Origin: Deltaproteobacteria bacterium
Lineage (GTDB): Bacteria; Desulfobacterota; GWC2-55-46; S146-70
Direction: 5' to 3'
Assembly (NCBI GenBank): GCA_015492395.1
Contig: WGFD01000069.1
Coordinates: 1 to 14,634, forward strand
DNA: 14,634 nucleotides
Position 1 is the stretch's first letter. Each line of letters begins with the position of its first letter. Shown in pieces: positions 6,398 to 14,512 of this stretch. The position numbers were made by a program, and so were the translations under genes. Below the pieces are notes generated by a model, which saw only the letters and a program-made list of their open reading frames with translations, was not told the origin of the DNA and did not search any database.

Positions 6398-7654
6398 ATG
6401 AGTCAACATATCGGTTTCAGTGTGGGTACGGAGGAATTCGCCGTCCCAATCCTTGTGGTACAGGAGATAATAAGACCAACCAGCGCCGTCAAGCTTCCCC
6501 ATACACCCGATTATGTCATCGGTCTGATCAACCTGAGGGGCAAAACCATCCCTGTAATAGACCTGAAAGAGAAGCTAGCCATTACGGAGAACGGTCATGG
6601 AGAAGATGGAAAGGTGCTGGTCATAAATATGGGCCAATTGACCTTCGGATGCAAGGTCGACGCGATAATGGGTGTAATGGATATCAGTGAAGATATGATA
6701 GAGACGAAGGTGGACCTCCTTGGCAATAGCGGAAGCGACTGCATCAATGGAATTGCGAATATAGACGAAAACAAGATGGTAATGCTCATAGACTTCCCGA
6801 AATTACTGAGCATTGAAGATATCTCCCTCCTGAGCGACCAGATATTAGATTCTGAGCTGTCCGATGATGGCAAGGTTATAGTTACAACCAAGAGATCCGG
6901 GATGGGCGGAGATATGTTGATAAGAGAGGTGAGGGAGGCTATGGAAAAGGACGCTGACTTGATTGGACTGAGTAAAGAGGCGGTAGAGAAGATCATGGAC
7001 GAAGTGCAGAAGCTCCTTGACGCACTCTCTGGAGGGGACTTCGCAAAGGCCGAAGAGGCGGTCTTGTCCCTGTCCAACTACAGCGAGCGGGAGATCTTTT
7101 CAGAACTCGGAAAGACTACCAGGAAGCTCCACGATTCACTGAACGAATTCAAGTCCCTGGTAGATCCAAAGCTCAGCAGTATGGCTAAAGAGGACATGCC
7201 GGAGGCCACGGATAAACTGGAATGGGTTATATCGAAGACCGATGAAGCGGCAAACAAGGCCATATCCATATCCGAAAGGAACCTCTCTCTCCACCCGAAG
7301 CTCCTGAAAAGCTTGGAAGTCATAGAAAAGAGGTTCTCCTCGCTCAGAAAGAAGTCCGGAGAAGAGAAAGAGGCGCTGACATCTATAAGGGACGGTATTA
7401 CGGGGATGAACAACGACTTCATGGAGATCATACTCGCCCAGGAGTTCCAGGATATAACCGGCCAGATACTCAAGAAGGTAATAAAGCTCGTCTCAGAGAT
7501 GGAGGAACACCTAGTCAACTTGATAAAGATCTTCGGTGTAAAGGTGGAGCCGAAGAAGTTCGAAGAGATGGCAGGACCGCAGATAAAGGCGGACGAAGAG
7601 ACACTCTCAAACCAGGATGATGTGGATTCGCTCCTCTCGGAGTTTGGTTTCTGA
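6398..7654 (+). CDS. cheZ: Chemotaxis fusion protein: CheW adaptor domain + CheZ CheY-P phosphatase domain
   Basis: One uninterrupted 418-residue frame joins two chemotaxis modules. Residues 1 to about 147 form a CheW domain (IGFSVGTEEFAVPILVVQEI; NLRGKTIPVIDL at 45-56; INGIANIDENKMVMLIDFPKLL), which normally docks CheA to receptors. About 80 residues of predicted helical linker follow. Residues about 230-418 align with CheZ along its length: an N-terminal helix REIFSELGKTTRKLHDSL, the catalytic segment AQEFQDITGQ with Asp352 and Gln356 (equivalents of E. coli CheZ Asp143/Gln147), and a C-terminal DDVDSLLSEFGF matching the CheY-binding tail QVDDLLDSLGF. The expected activity is CheY-P dephosphorylation at the receptor array. 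The ATG at 6398 is preferred over the GTG at 6395 because AGGAGGG (6387-6393) then lies 4 nt upstream. No other che gene is in the window. Confidence 0.93.
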   Translation: MSQHIGFSVGTEEFAVPILVVQEIIRPTSAVKLPHTPDYVIGLINLRGKTIPVIDLKEKLAITENGHGEDGKVLVINMGQLTFGCKVDAIMGVMDISEDMIETKVDLLGNSGSDCINGIANIDENKMVMLIDFPKLLSIEDISLLSDQILDSELSDDGKVIVTTKRSGMGGDMLIREVREAMEKDADLIGLSKEAVEKIMDEVQKLLDALSGGDFAKAEEAVLSLSNYSEREIFSELGKTTRKLHDSLNEFKSLVDPKLSSMAKEDMPEATDKLEWVISKTDEAANKAISISERNLSLHPKLLKSLEVIEKRFSSLRKKSGEEKEALTSIRDGITGMNNDFMEIILAQEFQDITGQILKKVIKLVSEMEEHLVNLIKIFGVKVEPKKFEEMAGPQIKADEETLSNQDDVDSLLSEFGF

Positions 7655-7767
7655 CGGTTTGCAAAAGATGCGCGTCGTCGCAAGATTGGGAATACAGCAG
7701 ATACGCGTACATCCCGCCGACGGGGCGAGCCGCAGATGGACTCATTAAACGGTAAGGATCGTGATAT
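7655..7767. other. Convergent intergenic region between the CheW-CheZ gene and lpxH; possible structured RNA
   Basis: GATG-CGCGT (about 7669-7677) can pair with ACGCG-TA-CATC (about 7703-7713), with a two-base bulge, around a loop of about 26 nt. A short CCCG/CGGG stem follows. No T-rich intrinsic terminator is visible for either converging gene. A 26-codon open frame from ATG 7670 has a weak ribosome binding site and no recognisable similarity. Confidence 0.35.
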
Positions 7768-8481
7768 CTATACGGTGAACCGTTCTATATTGAACTCCCC
7801 CCCCTCAAAAAGAAGATAGCTCCTGTGGTTGACCCAGTCCCCAGGATTGGCGTAAATACCGACACGGTTGCCCCCCACCTCCTTAGAGATAGAGGCCACG
7901 TGAGAGTGGGCCATAACCACAACGTCAAAACCGTCACCGATCCTCTTTCTAGCATACCCCTTCATCATGCCGTCGAGCATAAGACCGTGTTCCATGCTGC
8001 GCCTGCTCCTCCTGGAAAGGGCCATGGCTATTCTCCAGGCACACGCGGAAGGGATTCCGGCGTAGATCAAGGCAAAGAGAGGGCTTCGCAAAAACCATCG
8101 CCACAGCCTGTACGAGACACTCATATCCACGATATCGCCATGGGTGATAAATAGTCTCAGGTCGTCGAGCTCCGACTCCGCCGACTCCGGGTAGACATCC
8201 GCCCCTATCGTAGAGCTGAAGAAGGGTCCCAAAGAAAAGTCATGGTTCCCCTCGCTGTACACTATCTCCGCACCATCTTCCCTGAGCTGCACCAACCTGT
8301 CGAGCACAGGTGCATACCTGCCGCGCAGAAATGGATCATCACCCGCCCAGAACTCAAAGATATCTCCAAGTATATAGAGCCTGTCTACACCTTTTATACT
8401 TTCCAGGAATCTGCAGAAGAGATCCTGATTGGAGTCACCGGGGCCTTTCAGATGGGCATCCGCTACAAAGACGGCCTTCAC
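7768..8481 (-). CDS. lpxH: UDP-2,3-diacylglucosamine diphosphatase-like calcineurin-type phosphoesterase
   Basis: This 237-residue binuclear metallophosphoesterase is of the LpxH/YbbF family, which hydrolyses UDP-2,3-diacylglucosamine to lipid X in lipid A synthesis at the inner face of the inner membrane. Metal ligands are visible in order: DAHL (Asp8, His10), GDIFEFW (Asp40), GNHD (79-81), THGD (His114) and AHSH (His192, His194). The family ending NPGDWVNHRSYL follows. The GNHD form differs from the GNRD of E. coli LpxH and is closer to LpxH2-like relatives, so the exact substrate is likely rather than proven. A hydrophobic, basic insertion (about 125-165) fits membrane association. The start is GTG, 1 nt after the aroE stop, which implies translational coupling. 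It is the last gene of the operon. Confidence 0.83.
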   Translation of the reverse strand: MKAVFVADAHLKGPGDSNQDLFCRFLESIKGVDRLYILGDIFEFWAGDDPFLRGRYAPVLDRLVQLREDGAEIVYSEGNHDFSLGPFFSSTIGADVYPESAESELDDLRLFITHGDIVDMSVSYRLWRWFLRSPLFALIYAGIPSACAWRIAMALSRRSRRSMEHGLMLDGMMKGYARKRIGDGFDVVVMAHSHVASISKEVGGNRVGIYANPGDWVNHRSYLLFEGGEFNIERFTV

Positions 8482-8482
8482 G

Positions 8483-9340
8483 CTACCTTAACGCCTCCTC
8501 CAACACCTTCCGCATAACATCCTTTGGCGGCTCCATGCCGGTCCAAAGTTGGAGACTCAAGGCACCCTGGCACACCAACATCCCAAGACCGCTATGGATG
8601 GCCAAATCCAACTCCTCGGCTGCCCGGAGAAAGGGGGTCTTAAGCGGCTTGTATACGATATCCGAAACTATGGCATGAGGGGGAAGCCTGTCTAGAGGGA
8701 CCTCAAGGGCGGCCATCCCGGTCATCCCCAGCGATGTGGCATTCACCACAAGATCGGCCTCGATCATGCATGTCGCAAGAGAGTCCGTATCCAATCCCGT
8801 GGTGAAAACATCTATGTTTTCAAAGCGCTCCTTGATCACAGAGGCCAGCGCATCCGCCCTCGGTCGCGTCCTGTTGGCTATCACCAGCGTGGCCGGCCCC
8901 TCCCCAGCCAGCGCGGTTGCTATCCCCCTAGCCGCCCCGCCGGCACCGATGACCACGACGACCCAGCCCTTCAGTACCGCCGAAGTCTCCTCTTTAAGAG
9001 AGGTGATATACCCCTCTCCATCCGTATTGTAGCCGGTTAGTCTCCCTTCCCTGTTAACAACTGTATTGACCGCGCCTATATCCGCTGCATCCTTTGAAAC
9101 CTCATCCAGGAACTCCATCACGGACTCCTTGTGCGGTATGGTTATGTTTACGCCGCCAATCCCCATGGCCCTCATGCCATCCACCGCTTCCCGCAACCTC
9201 TCCGGCTCCACCTCGAAGGGAACGTAGACCCCGTTTACACCCATGGCCTCCAAAGCCCTGTTCTGCATAAGGGGCGAGAGAGAGTGTGTCACGGGACGGC
9301 CGAATATGCCCAACACACTGGTATCGCCGGTTATCCTCAC
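8483..9340 (-). CDS. aroE: Shikimate dehydrogenase (NADP+)
   Basis: AroE reduces 3-dehydroshikimate to shikimate in aromatic amino acid synthesis. At 285 residues it has the usual length. Substrate-site residues are seen in THSLSPLMQN (Ser20, Ser22), GGVNITIPHK with the catalytic Lys71, Asn92 in AVNTVV, and Asp107 in GYNTDGEG. The nucleotide-binding loop GAGGAARG is at 132-139, and NRT at 156-158 is the NADP-selecting segment. A conserved VNATSLGM follows, and CQGALSLQLWTG lies near the C-terminus. The GTG start overlaps the ribF stop by 4 nt (GTGA on the minus strand), which supports coupled translation within the operon. Confidence 0.96.
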   Translation of the reverse strand: MRITGDTSVLGIFGRPVTHSLSPLMQNRALEAMGVNGVYVPFEVEPERLREAVDGMRAMGIGGVNITIPHKESVMEFLDEVSKDAADIGAVNTVVNREGRLTGYNTDGEGYITSLKEETSAVLKGWVVVVIGAGGAARGIATALAGEGPATLVIANRTRPRADALASVIKERFENIDVFTTGLDTDSLATCMIEADLVVNATSLGMTGMAALEVPLDRLPPHAIVSDIVYKPLKTPFLRAAEELDLAIHSGLGMLVCQGALSLQLWTGMEPPKDVMRKVLEEALR

Positions 9341-10254
9341 CGCAGTATCCTCCTTGCCTTGTCGACATCCCTCATGATCTGCTTCACAAGGGCTCCCGGG
9401 GCGCCGAAGCGCCGTTCATCCCTTAACCTCTTTATGAAGCCTATACTCAACTCTCTCCCGTATATCGACCTTTTGAAGTCGATAATGTGAACCTCCACCC
9501 TGGAGGTCTTCCCGCGGAATGTCGGGACACTTCCTATATTGGCGACACCTCCATAGGTCTTCCCGCCGATGGTTACAAGCACGACGTACACCCCTTTCTT
9601 GGGAATGAGCTCACTGCTCGTCGCCATATTGGCCGTAGGAAAGCCCAGGGTGACACCACGTCCGTCCCCCTCTATTACCTTGCCCTTTATGGAGTATGGC
9701 CTGCCAAGGAAGTTCGCCGCCTTCTCCACATCCCCCTCCTGTATGAATCGCCGCACAAGCGAACTGCTGACTATCATCCCACCCTTCTTGTAGGCCGCCA
9801 TCACCTTGACCTTGAAGCCATACTTAGCGCCCAGTTCCTTAAGATACTCCACCGTCCCTGTCTTCCCCCTACCGAAGGCATAGTCGTGGCCGACCCACAC
9901 CTCAGATGCCTTCATGTGTCTAACCAGGACATCTTCGACAAACTCTTCGGGGTGTCTGGCCGCGAACTCCTTCGTAAACCTCGCCATGACCATATAGTCC
10001 ACCCCCATATCCCCCAACAATGCAGCCTTCTCGTCATCGCTAGTTATCAGTGGCGGCCTCTTCCGTGGCGCCACTATCTTGAGGGGATGGGGGTAGAATG
10101 TGTAGACCACGGATGGCAATCCAAGCGCCGTGCTCCTCTCCACCACCTTCCTGATTATCTTCTGGTGTCCGAGGTGGACCCCGTCGAGGTTGCCTAGAGT
10201 GAGTATGGTAGGACTGGAAAATCTGAACCTTCCCTTTAAGACCTTTATCGCCAT
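9337..10254 (-). CDS. ribF: Bifunctional riboflavin kinase / FAD synthetase
   Basis: RibF phosphorylates riboflavin to FMN and adenylylates FMN to FAD. At 305 residues it has the usual length. The N-terminal nucleotidyltransferase domain (1 to about 175) has GNLDGVHLGHQ (21-31), TFYPHPL (52-58), a VGHDYAFGRGKTG loop (121-133) and the SSSLVRR motif (163-169). The flavokinase domain (about 180-305) has GRPYSIKGKVIEG, GRGVTLGFPTANM (198-210) and the catalytic Glu254 in VEVHIIDF. The ATG start is 22 nt after the ubiB stop and has only a weak AGG-type ribosome binding site, so it may depend on coupling. No FMN riboswitch is present in the short gap. Confidence 0.97.
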   Translation of the reverse strand: MAIKVLKGRFRFSSPTILTLGNLDGVHLGHQKIIRKVVERSTALGLPSVVYTFYPHPLKIVAPRKRPPLITSDDEKAALLGDMGVDYMVMARFTKEFAARHPEEFVEDVLVRHMKASEVWVGHDYAFGRGKTGTVEYLKELGAKYGFKVKVMAAYKKGGMIVSSSLVRRFIQEGDVEKAANFLGRPYSIKGKVIEGDGRGVTLGFPTANMATSSELIPKKGVYVVLVTIGGKTYGGVANIGSVPTFRGKTSRVEVHIIDFKRSIYGRELSIGFIKRLRDERRFGAPGALVKQIMRDVDKARRILR

Positions 10255-10276
10255 ACCTGTACGCCTGCCGGTGAGC

Positions 10277-11953
10277 CTAAAACTTTCCCGACTTTATGAT
10301 CAAGGCGGCGAGCCATATACCAAGAAGCCCTGCCGTGACAAACCCAAGTACACCTATTACCGGATAACCGAAGAGGAACGGTCCTCCCTCGAAGGCCAGC
10401 ACCAGAGAAGCTCCTATGATGAGAGCGGCCACAATGATACCGACGGTCAGCCTGTTCGAGGACCTGTCTATCTCGCCCATAAAGTCTTCCAGCCCCTTAT
10501 GCATGAAGTCAATGGTAAACCTGTCACTCGTCATCTTCCTGAGTATCTGGTTCAACTGCGACGGAAGGTTCTTCGTCAGCTCGTGGTAGTCCCGCATCAT
10601 CTCAACTACATCCCCGGCGATGGCTGAAGGACTCACCTTCTTGCAGAGAAGCTTCTCCGCATACTGTTCACTCTCCTTAAGTATATTCAGTCCGGGATGC
10701 AACAGCCTACCAAGGCCTTCAAGCTCGATCAGGCACTTGCTGAGGAGCAGTAGGTTTTGTGGAAGCTTGATCCGGTATCTGGCCGCGATACGCATATAAT
10801 CTACAAGAAGCTCGCCTATACGGGTATTTACGACGGGCCGGCCGAAGTAGTGGAGCAATAGGTCATGATACTCCCTCCTGAAGGCCGCCCTGTCAATATC
10901 CTCCGGCACCATTCCCATCCTCATATATACCTTCGTCAAGAGTTCATAGTCCTCCTTCCCGATCCCGATGAGTATATCCGCAAGGTTCTCCATGAACTCC
11001 GCGTCCACGTTTCCAACGATACCGAAGTCGACAAAGGCGATTCTATCCTGCCCCACAACGAAGATATTCCCGGAATGGAGGTCACCATGGAAGAAGCCGA
11101 ACTCAAAGACCTGCCGGAAGAACTGATTGGCAAGTGTATGCGCTACACCCCTGGTATCTATCCCCTCCCTCCGCATGGCATCCGTGTTGTCTATCTTTAT
11201 CCCCTCTATCCGCTCCATCGTGAGAACCCTCTTGGTGGTCAGATTCCAGAAGACCTTCGGTATGACAACCCTCTCATCGTCCGCGAACCTCTCCCTGAAC
11301 CTCCCCGTGTAGCTGCCCTCCAGGGTAAAGTCCATCTCCTTCTTTATGGCTGTGGAGAACTCTTCCACCATGCCGGTGGGACCGTAAAGCCGGCTTTCGG
11401 GGAGATACCGCTCCATGAGGCGGGCTATATACAATATGACGGCCACATCGGCATTGATAATCTCCTCTATATTGGGCCTCTGAACCTTCACGACCACATC
11501 TTCCCCATCTTTCGTTACAGCCCTGTGAACTTGAGCTATAGACGCAGCGGCTATAGGCCTTTCGTCCACGCTTGTGAAGAGCTCATCCAGAGGCGCACCC
11601 AGCTCTTCCCGCACTATCTTTCTTATCTCGCCGAATTCGATAGGTGACACTTCGTCCTGAAGCTTCAGGAGTTCGCTTATATAGTCCTCCGGAAGGAGAT
11701 CGGACCTGGTTGAAAGGATCTGTCCCAACTTTATAAAGCTGGGACCCAACTCTTCGATGGCCCTCCTGAGTCTCTCGGCCTCCGATACGGTCTCCACCTC
11801 GCGCATCGCCTTTTTCCAGCGCAGCTTCTGAGGAAGGGAAACGATGCGGGTAAGATGCAACCTCTCCAACAATGGATAGAAGCCGTACTTTATCAGGACC
11901 GAAACTATCTGGTGAAGCCTCTTTATGCTCTTATAGCCCAGATAAAATCTCAC
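10277..11953 (-). CDS. ubiB: UbiB/ABC1/AarF-family atypical kinase-like protein
   Basis: This 558-residue membrane-anchored protein belongs to the UbiB (ADCK/Coq8) family, which is needed for ubiquinone synthesis in many bacteria through an ATPase-like role. Family marks are KLGQ in FIKLGQILSTRSDLL (Lys75-Gln78), the alanine-rich nucleotide loop AAASIAQVHRA (135-145), Lys156 in VVVKVQRP, the kinase catalytic motif HGDLHSGNIF (289-298) and DFG (309-311). Two C-terminal hydrophobic helices (about 500-520 and 525-553) would anchor it in the inner membrane. No ubi/men genes are in view, so the quinone link is family knowledge. The GTG start overlaps the rnr stop by 4 nt (GTGA), making it the second operon gene. 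Confidence 0.92.
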   Translation of the reverse strand: MRFYLGYKSIKRLHQIVSVLIKYGFYPLLERLHLTRIVSLPQKLRWKKAMREVETVSEAERLRRAIEELGPSFIKLGQILSTRSDLLPEDYISELLKLQDEVSPIEFGEIRKIVREELGAPLDELFTSVDERPIAAASIAQVHRAVTKDGEDVVVKVQRPNIEEIINADVAVILYIARLMERYLPESRLYGPTGMVEEFSTAIKKEMDFTLEGSYTGRFRERFADDERVVIPKVFWNLTTKRVLTMERIEGIKIDNTDAMRREGIDTRGVAHTLANQFFRQVFEFGFFHGDLHSGNIFVVGQDRIAFVDFGIVGNVDAEFMENLADILIGIGKEDYELLTKVYMRMGMVPEDIDRAAFRREYHDLLLHYFGRPVVNTRIGELLVDYMRIAARYRIKLPQNLLLLSKCLIELEGLGRLLHPGLNILKESEQYAEKLLCKKVSPSAIAGDVVEMMRDYHELTKNLPSQLNQILRKMTSDRFTIDFMHKGLEDFMGEIDRSSNRLTVGIIVAALIIGASLVLAFEGGPFLFGYPVIGVLGFVTAGLLGIWLAALIIKSGKF

Positions 11954-14121
11954 GTCCTTCTCCGCCTCAGATCTTTACGTTTAATCTTCCGCGTTCCCCG
12001 CCCGGCGGCACCGTCATCCACGAGCAGCATGTCTATCCGTCTCCTCTCCAGGTCCACCCTTTCGATCCTCACGACTACTTCATTGCCTATCTTATAGACC
12101 TTGCCCGTATGTTCGCCCACGAGCGACAAATCCGCCTCAGCGAAAGAATAGTAGTCATCCCTCAGCTCGGATATACTCACAAGGCCCTCTACGAAGTACT
12201 CCTCCAGTTCAACAAAGAAACCGAAACCGGTAACGCCGGATATGAAACCCTTATAAACCTCGCCGATTCTCTCCTTCATGAATTGGGCCTTCTTAAGATC
12301 AGCGGCCTCTCTCTCCACATCCATGGATATACGCTCCATTTTGGATGTATGGTCGGCAATAACCGGCAAGGCCTCCAGCCACCTATCCCTCTTCCTCTTC
12401 CTGTAACGGCCCTTGACACGTTCCTTCAACAACCTATGGACGACAAGATCGGGGTACCTCCTGATCGGTGATGTGAAGTGTGTATAGTCGTCGAACGCCA
12501 GTCCGAAGTGGCCTATATTCTCCTCAGAGTACCTTGCCTGCTTCATCGATCTGAGGAGGAGGTGGTTTACAAGCTTCTCTTCGGGCCGCCCCTTTACTTT
12601 CGTCAATACCTCCTTGAAGAACTCATGCCCCTTCTTCTTTCTTATACGCAATCCCAGATTATGCAGGAACTTCAGAAACTCGGCAAGCCCTTCCTCCTCA
12701 GGGTGTTCGTGGACCCTGTAAAGGAAAGGCAGTCCTTCCATATGCTCGGCGACAGCCCTGTTGGCGGCGAGCATGAACTCCTCTATGATCCGGTGAGCGA
12801 TATTTCTCTCCGACCTCACGATGTCCTCCACCTTGCCTTCCATGTCTATTATAATCTGGGGCTCCGGAAGATCGAAGTCGATGCTCCCCTCCTCCGCCCT
12901 GCTCGCATTGAGTTTGAGGGCCAACTCTCTCATGACATACAGATCCTCGACTATGCAGGCGTACCGCTCTTTCAGCGCACGGTCCCCATCGACGAGTATC
13001 CTCTTCACCTCCGTATATGTAAGCCTCTCGCGGCTGTTTATGACACTCTCGTAGAACCGCTTCTTGAGGGGCCTGCCATCCATATCAAAATCCATCTCAG
13101 CCGTAAACGCCAGCCTCTCCACCTTAGGGTTCAGGCTGCATATGCCATTCGAGAGGTTCACCGGAAGCATGGGTATACATCTGTCCGGCAGATATATACT
13201 CGTCCCGCGCTCGTAGGCCTCCCTGTCTATCGCCGTCCCCTCCTTCACGTAATGGCTGACGTCGGCTATCGACACGAAGAGCTTGAATCCCCTCTTCGTC
13301 CTCTCTATGGAGACTCCATCATCGAAGTCCTTCGCGGACTCCCCGTCTATAGTCACGGTGCGCCTCTGTCGCAGATCCACCCTGCCCTCGATCTCCTCCG
13401 CGGACACCGTCTCAGGGATGCCCGATGCCTCACCGAGCACGTCTTCCGGGAACCTGGAAGACAAACCATACTTCCTTACTATGACCTCAACCTCGACGTC
13501 GGGGTCGTCTTTGTCACCAAGCACGGAGATAACCTTGCAGCAAGGCGCCGCCCCCCCGGCCGGCCACCTCGTTATCTCCACCTCAACAATCTCCCCGTCA
13601 CCGGAGCCGCCCGTCTCTCCCGGAGGCACCACCACATCCTGCAGTAATCTATCATCCGAAGGCACTACAATCCCAATGCCCTTCCTCCCTCGCTCGAATC
13701 TTCCGACTATCCTGCTATGCTCCCTATGCAGTATCCGTATTATCCTGCCCTCCCTCTTGCCACCGGGCTTGGAACGCTCCACCCTCGCCACCACCCTGTC
13801 CTTGTGCATCGCGCCTTTCATATTTCTCGGATTGATAAAGACATCCTCTCCCCCGCTATCGGGTCTTACAAAACCGAAGCCGTTGGGATGGCAGAGCAGC
13901 ACACCCGGAACGAGATTCATCCTTGCAGGGAGACCGTATCTACCGCCACGAATCCTTACAAGAGTCCCATCTGAGACCATCTCCTTCATCAGTCTCTTGA
14001 AATCCTCCCGTGCCTCCTTCGCAATGCCCAACCTGCGCGCAAGTTCCCTGAAAGAGAGCGGCCTGTAGGCCACGGCCTTCATAAATAACAGGATCTCTTC
14101 TCTACTCCCACTCATGGACAC
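11950..14121 (-). CDS. rnr: Ribonuclease R (RNB-family 3'-5' exoribonuclease)
   Basis: RNase R degrades structured RNA from the 3' end in mRNA turnover and rRNA quality control. The 723-residue product has an N-terminal winged-helix-like segment (about 5-65), a cold-shock/OB domain (GVLLCHPNGFGFVRP, about 73-87, then EDVFI), and the RNB catalytic domain with TIDGESAKDFDDG (257-269, four Asp at 259, 265, 267, 268). RNB hallmarks such as DVSHYVKEG, LPDRCIPMLP, EFMLAANRAVAEH and HFTSPIRRYPDLVVHR follow. A C-terminal S1 domain (about 618-700) and a short Arg/Lys-rich tail complete it. The GTG at 14119-14121 is preferred because GGAGG lies 6 nt upstream; an in-frame ATG sits two codons later (14113-14115). 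It is the first gene of the operon. Confidence 0.96.
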   Translation of the reverse strand: MSMSGSREEILLFMKAVAYRPLSFRELARRLGIAKEAREDFKRLMKEMVSDGTLVRIRGGRYGLPARMNLVPGVLLCHPNGFGFVRPDSGGEDVFINPRNMKGAMHKDRVVARVERSKPGGKREGRIIRILHREHSRIVGRFERGRKGIGIVVPSDDRLLQDVVVPPGETGGSGDGEIVEVEITRWPAGGAAPCCKVISVLGDKDDPDVEVEVIVRKYGLSSRFPEDVLGEASGIPETVSAEEIEGRVDLRQRRTVTIDGESAKDFDDGVSIERTKRGFKLFVSIADVSHYVKEGTAIDREAYERGTSIYLPDRCIPMLPVNLSNGICSLNPKVERLAFTAEMDFDMDGRPLKKRFYESVINSRERLTYTEVKRILVDGDRALKERYACIVEDLYVMRELALKLNASRAEEGSIDFDLPEPQIIIDMEGKVEDIVRSERNIAHRIIEEFMLAANRAVAEHMEGLPFLYRVHEHPEEEGLAEFLKFLHNLGLRIRKKKGHEFFKEVLTKVKGRPEEKLVNHLLLRSMKQARYSEENIGHFGLAFDDYTHFTSPIRRYPDLVVHRLLKERVKGRYRKRKRDRWLEALPVIADHTSKMERISMDVEREAADLKKAQFMKERIGEVYKGFISGVTGFGFFVELEEYFVEGLVSISELRDDYYSFAEADLSLVGEHTGKVYKIGNEVVVRIERVDLERRRIDMLLVDDGAAGRGTRKIKRKDLRRRRT

Positions 14122-14183
14122 ATGGCGCCTCCATCCTCACACTTGTAAAGACAATAGCGCCGTTTTTCTTGAGTTTCCGCCAT

Positions 14184-14189
14184 ATTATA
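14184..14189 (-). promoter_or_regulatory. Possible -10 box of the rnr operon
   Basis: On the minus strand a perfect TATAAT lies about 62 nt upstream of the rnr GTG. No convincing -35 hexamer is found 16-18 nt further upstream, where the sequence is GGC-rich, so the call is tentative. Confidence 0.25.
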
Positions 14190-14356
14190 GTCTTTGATTG
14201 ACCGCCGCCACCGCCATAAACAGCATCGATCGAGCCACACCCGCATACATACGGTCTTTTTCAGGCATACACCCCAGTGGGCCCTGACGATCCCGTTTAC
14301 CTTATAGAAAGCATCCTGTAAAAGATAGGATTCTCCACACCTCTTTAAAGATTACC

Positions 14357-14384
14357 TTGACTTGGTTTCGCTGTTTAGTATAAA
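14357..14384 (+). promoter_or_regulatory. Candidate sigma-70 promoter upstream of tRNA-Leu
   Basis: TTGACT (14357-14362), a 16-nt spacer and TATAAA (14379-14384) match the housekeeping consensus at 10 of 12 positions. It points at the tRNA, whose 5' end is about 125 nt downstream, so a long 5' leader would have to be processed. Confidence 0.45.
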
Positions 14385-14470
14385 TTAAAAAACATGTATC
14401 TTCAATTAAAATGCCGTTCTGATTGCAAAAATGTACTGGCATGCGCAGTTGCAGGTTCTTTAATGTCGGG

Positions 14471-14497
14471 ACTTCCCTGTACACTATCGCAGGGAGT
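14471..14497. other. Hairpin just upstream of tRNA-Leu
   Basis: ACTTCCCTG (14471-14479) pairs with CAGGGAGT (14490-14497) with one bulged T around a 10-nt loop. It lies in the presumed tRNA leader, 15 nt before the mature 5' end, and could affect leader processing. The following TTTAAAT is too short a T-run for a convincing terminator. Confidence 0.3.
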
Positions 14498-14512
14498 TTA
14501 AATCTTCATATC

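Larger units (their letters stand above)
14122..14512. other. Non-coding region between rnr and tRNA-Leu, divergent
   Basis: No supported gene lies in this stretch. The rnr-proximal part (14122-14300) is GC-rich, and the tRNA-proximal part (about 14330-14510) is AT-rich. It should hold divergent promoters for the rnr operon and for the tRNA; candidates are listed separately. Near 14260-14286 TCAGG and CCTGA can pair around an inner CCC/GGG stem, but the structure is weak. A 60-codon minus-strand open frame at 14302-14484 has no recognisable features. Confidence 0.5.

Noticed and set aside
7670..7750. 26-codon open frame beginning ATG at 7670
   Set aside because: Weak ribosome binding site and atypical composition; the same bases form the spacer stem, so coding is unsupported.
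7655..7767. Cyclic di-GMP riboswitch near the chemotaxis gene
   Set aside because: The conserved core elements of the known c-di-GMP classes are not present, and the region lies downstream of the gene rather than in a leader.
11950..14121. Large open frames on the plus strand opposite rnr, ubiB, ribF and uvrB
   Set aside because: They are antisense shadows of clearly conserved genes and show no domain signatures.
14302..14484. 60-codon minus-strand open frame in the rnr-tRNA gap
   Set aside because: No ribosome binding site or family similarity; it overlaps the likely tRNA leader and promoter.
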